NCBI GenBank assembly: GCA_913052545.1
Contig: CAJXEF010000072.1
Coordinates: forward strand, 1-10,305
Direction of reading: 5' to 3'
DNA length: 10,305 nt
Source: an uncultured Chloroflexota bacterium
Lineage (GTDB): Bacteria; Chloroflexota; Dehalococcoidia; UBA3495
Below the pieces are notes generated by a model. That model made no database searches. It saw only the letters and a list, made by a program, of their open reading frames with translations, and was not told where the DNA came from. Below are positions 5,596-10,305 of this stretch, piece by piece; the first letter of the stretch is position 1, and every line of letters begins with the position of its first letter. The translations under genes were made by a program, and so were the position numbers.

Positions 5596-7266
5596 ATGGC
5601 TCGAATGACTGGTGCTAAGTATATGGTTGAAACCATGAAAGAATATGGTGTGACACATGTTTTTTACATGCCAATGATCGTAACCAAGGCGCTCGTTGAG
5701 ATGGAGAAAGTAGGTATTGGCAGGATAATGGCACATAGCGAAAAAGCTGCAGCGTATATGGCAGATGGTTACGCTAGGGCAGCCCATGGGCCCGGAATAT
5801 GTATGGCTCAGAATGTTGGGGCGGCCAATTTAGCTGCAGGATTGCAGGATCCCTACTTGGCTTGCTCCCCTGTGATAGCTCTTACTGGTCGAGCGGCTTC
5901 TATGAACCAGTATAGAAATCATTATCAAGAAGTAGATCATATTCAACCTTTTCATGCGGTAACAAAATATAACGCTATGGTAGATAGTACCGAGCAGCTT
6001 CCTCTGTTACTCAGGCAAGCTTTCCGCACTGCAACCTCCGGGTCCCCGGGCCCCGTTCATCTGGATCTGCAGAGCAGTAACGGTAGCGCTATCATGGATG
6101 TAGAAGCGGATCTCGATGTTATCGTTGAGCCACAGTTTGCCAGAGTCCCCCCGTTTAGAGGTGAGCCTGAAATCGCAATGGTAAGAGATGCCGCGCGGGT
6201 TTTAACTTCTGCCAGACGCCCGATCATAGTAGCCGGAGGAGGGGTTGCCTCATCCGGCGCTCAACAGGAGGTTGTTGAACTGGCCGAGATGCTTTCAATC
6301 CCGGTAGCTACTTCCTTAAATGCAAAAGGGACCATTCCAGATGATCATCCGTTATCGGTAGGAGTTTGCGGCACCTATTCGCGCCGCTGTGCAAACCAGG
6401 CAGTTTCTGAAGCTGACTTGGTGTTCTTCATTGGCAGTCATACTGGCAGTCAAGTCACTACTGAGTGGAAAATTCCAGCCCAGGGTACTCGTGTTATCCA
6501 GCTGGATATTGATCCATATGAATTAGGCCGAAGTTATCCTATCGAGGTCGGTCTTCAAGGTGACGCTAAAGCATCGCTACGTAAATTGATAGAAGTTTTG
6601 GAGCCGATGGGGGGCAGAGAGGATTGGGTTGCACATTGCCAAGAATTTGTAAGGTCCTGGAGGGAATCTGTAGCTGATAAGGTCAATTCCGATGCGTCGC
6701 CAATGAGACCCGAACGGTTGTGTAAGGAAATTACCGATTGGTTGCCCTCTGATGGAGTTCTGGTAACCGATACAGGGCATTCGGGTATTTGGACGGGGAC
6801 AATGGTGGATTCCAAAACGCCGGAGCAAATGTTTTTGCGATGTGCCGGTTCGTTAGGATGGGCTTTTCCTGCGGCATTGGGAGCTAAATGCGCTCTCCCA
6901 GATCGTCCAGTGATGTGTTTTACGGGGGACGGCGGATTTTGGTACCATATTTCCGAATTGGAAACAGCTGCTAGATATGGAATTAATACTATTACTGTAG
7001 TTAATAATAACCATTCTCTGAATCAAGAAAAACAGGGAAATGAACGATACTATCAAGGTGAGTCGGGTAATATAGAAGAACTGTGGGTATTTCCTGAGAC
7101 TAATTTTGCCAAGATTGCCGAGGACATGGGGTGCGTTGGTATTAGAGTTGAGGATCCTAACCAGGTTCAATCGGCGATCCAAGAAGCACTTGAGTCTAAT
7201 AAGCCGGCAGTAATAGACGTCATTTCAGATATAGACGGTATTGCGGAGCGAGCTTGGACTCCTTAA
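5596..7266 (+). CDS. Thiamine-diphosphate-dependent enzyme, acetolactate-synthase/decarboxylase-like
   Basis: A 556-residue member of the acetolactate synthase/benzoylformate decarboxylase superfamily, which breaks or makes C-C bonds next to a keto group. The N-terminal pyrimidine-binding domain contains the catalytic-type Glu49 in HSEKAAAYMADGYARA. The central domain has RRPIIVAGGGVASSGAQ and HTGSQVTTEW. The C-terminal cofactor-binding domain has GDGG (444-447) and NNN (470-472), the diphosphate/Mg motif with the usual spacing. GGAGGT at 5585-5590 precedes the ATG by 5 bases. No separate regulatory subunit follows, so a biosynthetic IlvB role is unlikely. It converges on an aldehyde dehydrogenase gene, so decarboxylation of a 2-keto acid to an aldehyde is conceivable but not shown. 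Substrate unknown; oxalyl-CoA decarboxylase or sulfoacetaldehyde-type activity is not excluded. Confidence 0.9.
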   Translation: MARMTGAKYMVETMKEYGVTHVFYMPMIVTKALVEMEKVGIGRIMAHSEKAAAYMADGYARAAHGPGICMAQNVGAANLAAGLQDPYLACSPVIALTGRAASMNQYRNHYQEVDHIQPFHAVTKYNAMVDSTEQLPLLLRQAFRTATSGSPGPVHLDLQSSNGSAIMDVEADLDVIVEPQFARVPPFRGEPEIAMVRDAARVLTSARRPIIVAGGGVASSGAQQEVVELAEMLSIPVATSLNAKGTIPDDHPLSVGVCGTYSRRCANQAVSEADLVFFIGSHTGSQVTTEWKIPAQGTRVIQLDIDPYELGRSYPIEVGLQGDAKASLRKLIEVLEPMGGREDWVAHCQEFVRSWRESVADKVNSDASPMRPERLCKEITDWLPSDGVLVTDTGHSGIWTGTMVDSKTPEQMFLRCAGSLGWAFPAALGAKCALPDRPVMCFTGDGGFWYHISELETAARYGINTITVVNNNHSLNQEKQGNERYYQGESGNIEELWVFPETNFAKIAEDMGCVGIRVEDPNQVQSAIQEALESNKPAVIDVISDIDGIAERAWTP

Positions 7267-7307
7267 TCTAATTTAGATCCGATATATGGCATGTCTAGGT
7301 AAACCGA

Positions 7308-8804
7308 TCATATGAAATTGGCCGGAGCTTTGGCTTCATCTGCGTAGTCTATGTAGACGGTTATTACTTCGCTGAAGAAATTGAATGCTTCGACTCCTTG
7401 TTCTCGTTGGCCTACTCCAGATGCTTTTAATCCTCCAAAGGGGAGATGTACTTCCCCGCCGAGTGTTGGGGCGTTAACGTGGACCATGCCGGCTTCGACT
7501 GTATTGACATATTTAAAAGCTCGGGGTAGGTCCCTAGTATAAACTGAGGAGGATAGGCCAAATTGTACATCGTTTGATATTCTAACGGCGTCTTCAAGAT
7601 CGGTTGCTTTGAAAACAGTCAAAACAGGTCCGAAAATCTCTTCTTTTGCTATACGCATGTCTGGTGTAACATCGGTAAAAACCGTGGGTTCAATGTAATA
7701 GCCTTTGGAATAGTCTCCATCGCTCAAAACGTGGCCACCGTATGCTAGGTTAGCTCCCTCTTCCGTTCCAATTCCTATGTATTCCATTACCTTATCAAGT
7801 TGATATTGGCTGGATAGTGGGCTTACGTCTACGTCCGGATCTAATCCATCTCCTATTTTCAGTTGGGCTGTTCTGTCGATTAGTTGATCAAGGAATTCGG
7901 AATAAATGCCTTCTTCTACTATGGCCCTGCTAGTGGCAGTGCAACGCTGTCCGGTCGAGCCAAACGCTCCCTGTACAATGCCACTTAGTGCCTTGTCTAG
8001 GTCAGCGTCGGACAACAAAATTACGGCATTTTTGCCCCCCATCTCACATTGAACCTTTTTTAATAGTTTGGCTCCTGCACTATAGATGCCAGTTCCAATT
8101 TCTGTTGATCCTGTGAATGATATGCCGCTAACCTTTGGGTTCTCTACTAAAGAATTTCCGACCGATGAACCTGGGCCGGTAATCAAATTTAAAACACCGG
8201 GAGGAAGGCCAGCTTCTTCGAATATTTCCACCAACTTGACTGCACTTAGTGGAGTAGCGGAAGCTGGCTTAAAGACTACGGTGTTGCCGCAAATCAGGGC
8301 TGGAGCCAACTTCCATGCGGGTATTGCAATAGGAAAGTTCCATGGTGTAATAAGTGCTACTACCCCTAATGGGCGTCTGACGGTGTAAGCCATGGTATTT
8401 GGCAGTTCTGACGGCGTTGTATATCCGAACATACGCCGGCCTTCGCCAGCTGAATATTCGATAATGTTCATTGCTCGTCTTACTTCACCTCGGGCATCTG
8501 ATATAGGCTTTCCTTCCTCTATCGTGATGGTTTCGGCGAGTTCTTCCGACCTACGTTCCATTATTTCGAGGGCCTTATAAAGGATATGGGCACGGGCAGG
8601 TGCTGGTGTATCGGCCCAACTGGCTAGTGCCGAATGGGCTGCGTCTACAGCTTGGGAGACATCGTCTACTCCCGAAATTTGGAATGACCCTAGAACTGAG
8701 TCTTTATTTGCTGGGCTGGTGATTTCATAAGTGTTCTCCCCATTGGAGCTCAACCATTGGCCTCCGACATAATTTTTAAAAATTTCTGTGTGTTGGTCTG
8801 CCAT
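7308..8804 (-). CDS. NAD(P)-dependent aldehyde dehydrogenase, 2-oxoglutarate-semialdehyde or succinate-semialdehyde type
   Basis: This soluble oxidoreductase of 498 residues would oxidise an aldehyde to a carboxylate. Visible are TPWNFP (with Asn156), VFKPAS (Lys179), FTGSTEIG, the general base Glu254 in QCEMGGKN, nucleophile Cys288 in GQRCTATSR, and EEIFGPVL. The GQRCTATSR signature resembles the 2-oxoglutarate-semialdehyde dehydrogenases of sugar-acid breakdown as I recall them; succinate-semialdehyde dehydrogenase is the main alternative. The start at 8804 is set by AAAGGAG (8811-8817) six bases upstream; an ATG at 8822 has no such site. It lies 91 bp downstream of the HpcH/HpaI aldolase gene on the same strand, with no terminator between, so the two probably share a transcript. 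It ends in TGA and converges with the ThDP gene across 41 bp. Confidence 0.92.
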   Translation of the reverse strand: MADQHTEIFKNYVGGQWLSSNGENTYEITSPANKDSVLGSFQISGVDDVSQAVDAAHSALASWADTPAPARAHILYKALEIMERRSEELAETITIEEGKPISDARGEVRRAMNIIEYSAGEGRRMFGYTTPSELPNTMAYTVRRPLGVVALITPWNFPIAIPAWKLAPALICGNTVVFKPASATPLSAVKLVEIFEEAGLPPGVLNLITGPGSSVGNSLVENPKVSGISFTGSTEIGTGIYSAGAKLLKKVQCEMGGKNAVILLSDADLDKALSGIVQGAFGSTGQRCTATSRAIVEEGIYSEFLDQLIDRTAQLKIGDGLDPDVDVSPLSSQYQLDKVMEYIGIGTEEGANLAYGGHVLSDGDYSKGYYIEPTVFTDVTPDMRIAKEEIFGPVLTVFKATDLEDAVRISNDVQFGLSSSVYTRDLPRAFKYVNTVEAGMVHVNAPTLGGEVHLPFGGLKASGVGQREQGVEAFNFFSEVITVYIDYADEAKAPANFI

Positions 8805-8895
8805 GGTAATCTCCTTTAACAAAAATCATTTACTGTAAACTCGGGATTACTTATCTCTTCTAACTCAACACTAAGGTTGAAGTCTGTGATTTTAA

Positions 8896-9666
8896 TTAAT
8901 TATTCATCTCTTGTAAGAATTCATCTCCACTCTTTTTAATCAATTCTTGCGCCCCGACTGAGAGTAGTTGCACACCTTGTTGAGCGAAATGTTTAAACCG
9001 AGGAATATTACTTATTGTCATTCCGGCGCCTGCTACTCCAACTATTTTCCCTTCGGCCTTAGCCCCTTTTATGACCTCCGCGATTGCCTCGTCGACTTTA
9101 TCGGCTGTAGGCATTCCCATGGCCTGCGTTAAATCGCTGGACCCAACTAGTACAGCATCTACCCCGGGGACTGCTGCAATTGCTCGAACGTTTTCCACGG
9201 CTTCCGGAGTTTCTATCATCGTAATGACTAATGTTTCTTTATTAGCGGCTTCATAGTATTCCGAGGGCGTTAGGCCAGCTCCTAATCGGTTAGTTCTTCC
9301 CCCTGTAGCACTGCTTCGGTCACCTAGTGGATAATAGTGAGAAGCTTGGGCGACGGCTTCGGCCTCTGATTTATTGGAAATATGGGGCACTATTAGACCC
9401 TGTGCCCCCCTGTCTAAAAATCTCAGTAATGTAGAAGGAAAAGCGTTTGGAACCCGGACTATAGGTGTCAAGTCGTATAATTCCGCTGCCCGGATCATGT
9501 TTTCGGCTTCGGAATCATTGGATGATCCGTGTTCGCAGTCTATCCAGACCCAGTCAAAGCCCATAACTCCATAGAGTTCGGCAATTACTGGAGCATAAAA
9601 ATTCAGATTTGCTCCCAAAGCTAATTTTCCTTCTAATAATTTAGCTTTGGTCTTATTGATTCTCAC
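8896..9666 (-). CDS. HpcH/HpaI-family class II (metal-dependent) aldolase
   Basis: This pyruvate-type aldolase cleaves 2-keto-3-deoxy or 4-hydroxy-2-oxo acids into pyruvate plus an aldehyde using a divalent metal. At 256 residues it has family length. From the GTG start, His46 (in IDCEHG), Arg71 (IVRVPN), Glu152 (MIETPE) and Asp178 (GSSDLT) fall almost exactly at the positions known for E. coli HpcH catalytic and metal residues (45, 70, 149, 175). GAQGLIVPHI is also typical. The start is GTG at 9666 (8 bases from GGGAGG at 9675-9680) or TTG at 9669 (5 bases); the frame is open to 9723 but the extra residues are not family-like. Aldolase followed by aldehyde dehydrogenase suggests that the released semialdehyde is oxidised next. 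Possible substrates include 2-dehydro-3-deoxyglucarate or 4-hydroxy-2-oxoheptanedioate; not determined. Confidence 0.92.
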   Translation of the reverse strand: MRINKTKAKLLEGKLALGANLNFYAPVIAELYGVMGFDWVWIDCEHGSSNDSEAENMIRAAELYDLTPIVRVPNAFPSTLLRFLDRGAQGLIVPHISNKSEAEAVAQASHYYPLGDRSSATGGRTNRLGAGLTPSEYYEAANKETLVITMIETPEAVENVRAIAAVPGVDAVLVGSSDLTQAMGMPTADKVDEAIAEVIKGAKAEGKIVGVAGAGMTISNIPRFKHFAQQGVQLLSVGAQELIKKSGDEFLQEMNN

Positions 9667-9674
9667 CAATTTAT

Positions 9675-9680
9675 CCTCCC
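9675..9680 (-). promoter_or_regulatory. Ribosome binding site for the aldolase gene (non-ATG start)
   Basis: Minus-strand GGGAGG is followed after 5 bases by TTG and after 8 bases by GTG, both in frame with the aldolase. No ATG lies at the family N-terminus, so a non-ATG start is likely; which of the two is used cannot be decided. Confidence 0.65.
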
Positions 9681-9760
9681 TATACTGAGTATGAATCGAA
9701 AGCTGTGGTAACTCACTCCGCAAATTTAGGCAGATATCTTAATCACGGTCGTCGTATTTT

Positions 9761-9791
9761 ATTATAAATCGGAACGGATGTGTTATGTCGA
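9761..9791 (-). promoter_or_regulatory. Candidate promoter for the aldolase/aldehyde dehydrogenase operon
   Basis: On the minus strand a perfect -10 box TATAAT (9766-9761) has TCGACA (9791-9786, 5 of 6 to the -35 consensus) 19 bases upstream. The spacer is longer than ideal. The predicted start near 9754 gives a leader of about 88 nt. The rest of 9667-9865 shows no gene and only a 5-bp hairpin at 9832-9845. Confidence 0.35.
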
Positions 9792-9865
9792 GGGGATGTA
9801 TATCGTGGATAGATCGGGCGAATTGATCCTGATGTGCCACCACATGATTGTAGTCTTTCAATGGG

Positions 9866-10305
9866 CTACGGCTCATTACCAGTCACTCCCAGGGTTTTTA
9901 CGTGATTTATAGTGTGCCAAATCTCATCATCCGTTAATTCGTCTTCTAACGGCAACATGGCGGTTCCGGGTATTCCGTGTTTTACGAAATCGAACAGAGC
10001 AGCTTCCGGATGTAGCGGAACGTGCACTGAAAGATCGGCGGGTCGTGGATTCAAATTGTATGATGCTGGTCCATCTCCGAGTCCTTCAATCCCATGGCAG
10101 GATTGGCATCTAAGTTTATATATTTGTCTTCCAATAGTTAACGATTCATTTGTTGGAGGAAAGGGGTTTATGAGTATGGTGGAGGGTTCGGAACTGAAAA
10201 AATCAGTACTAACTGCCAGAAAAATTCCCAGAATAAATGCTGTCAGTCCCGATCCCATTATCAAAGCCCCCTGTGGCTTCCACCATCCGCCTAGCGGTAT
10301 GCCGG
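9866..10305 (-). CDS. Membrane-anchored monohaem cytochrome c (5' end beyond window)
   Basis: This c-type cytochrome domain would carry electrons on the outer face of the membrane. CQSCH (haem attachment; Cys, Cys and proximal His) lies at 10108-10094. GIPGTAMLPLEDELTDDEIW supplies the likely distal Met and the typical C-terminal helix. Ahead of the haem domain is a membrane segment LTAFILGIFLAVS and a short linker rich in Pro. A start at ATG 10258 or TTG 10264 would give about 130 residues, but the frame stays open to the window edge and reads sensibly (GIPLGGWWKPQGAL), with no clear ribosome site before those codons. The gene therefore probably starts outside and may be the C-terminal domain of a larger membrane protein. 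It is 199 bp upstream of the aldolase, same strand; a functional link is not evident. Confidence 0.82.
   Translation of the reverse strand, partial: GIPLGGWWKPQGALIMGSGLTAFILGIFLAVSTDFFSSEPSTILINPFPPTNESLTIGRQIYKLRCQSCHGIEGLGDGPASYNLNPRPADLSVHVPLHPEAALFDFVKHGIPGTAMLPLEDELTDDEIWHTINHVKTLGVTGNEP

Noticed and set aside
6853..7182. Minus-strand open frame of about 109 codons inside the ThDP-enzyme gene
   Set aside because: It lies wholly antisense to a well-conserved cofactor-binding domain and its translation has no recognisable features.
7267..7307. Bidirectional terminator between the convergent ThDP and aldehyde dehydrogenase genes
   Set aside because: Only a short AT-rich CTAA-T-TTAG symmetry is visible, without a GC-rich stem or T-run.
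9832..9845. ATGTG-CCAC-CACAT hairpin as terminator of the cytochrome gene
   Set aside because: The stem is only 5 bp and there is no T-run on the minus strand.

Overview
The window looks like bacterial chromosome of moderate GC content with short intergenic gaps. The families present are acyl-CoA dehydrogenase, SDR, xanthine/CO-dehydrogenase-family subunits, a ThDP enzyme, aldehyde dehydrogenase, HpcH/HpaI aldolase and a membrane-anchored cytochrome c. Together they suggest an aerobic heterotroph that oxidises diverse organic acids. Marine Chloroflexota of the SAR202 type carry such gene mixes, but this placement is inference and there is no phylogenetic marker in the window. No mobile element, CRISPR array, tRNA or rRNA was recognised.

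The most notable feature lies at the left end (202-1032, + strand). A two-domain rhodanese-type sulfurtransferase has an in-frame TGA (904-906) exactly where the catalytic cysteine of the second domain should be. The reading frame continues for 41 more codons of well-conserved rhodanese C-terminus, to TAG at 1030-1032. Directly after the TGA the RNA can fold into a bulged stem with a three-base GGC loop that starts 17 nt past the TGA, which matches the described geometry of a bacterial SECIS element. TGA is an ordinary stop in four other genes here, so the best reading is a selenocysteine-containing sulfurtransferase rather than a truncated gene.

On the - strand from 3029 to 1096 lie an SDR oxidoreductase (TTG start) and an acyl-CoA dehydrogenase, 8 bp apart and probably one operon. 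A candidate promoter with a perfect dyad at its expected start point lies upstream. Diverging from them on the + strand (3269-5092) is a compact cluster encoding a CoxS-type iron-sulphur subunit, a CoxM-type FAD subunit (4-bp ATGA overlap) and a CoxG-like SRPBCC protein, closed by a clear Rho-independent terminator. The molybdenum-binding large subunit is not in the cluster. A small membrane-protein gene (5248-5439) follows, and then a palindrome-rich spacer.

On the right, a ThDP-dependent enzyme (5596-7266, +) converges on an aldehyde dehydrogenase (8804-7308, -). The dehydrogenase lies downstream of an HpcH/HpaI-type aldolase (9666-8896, -), and the pair could convert a 2-keto-3-deoxy acid into pyruvate and an oxidised semialdehyde product. 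A membrane-anchored monohaem cytochrome c (- strand) runs off the right edge. Most protein assignments are at family level; exact substrates cannot be read from the sequence.
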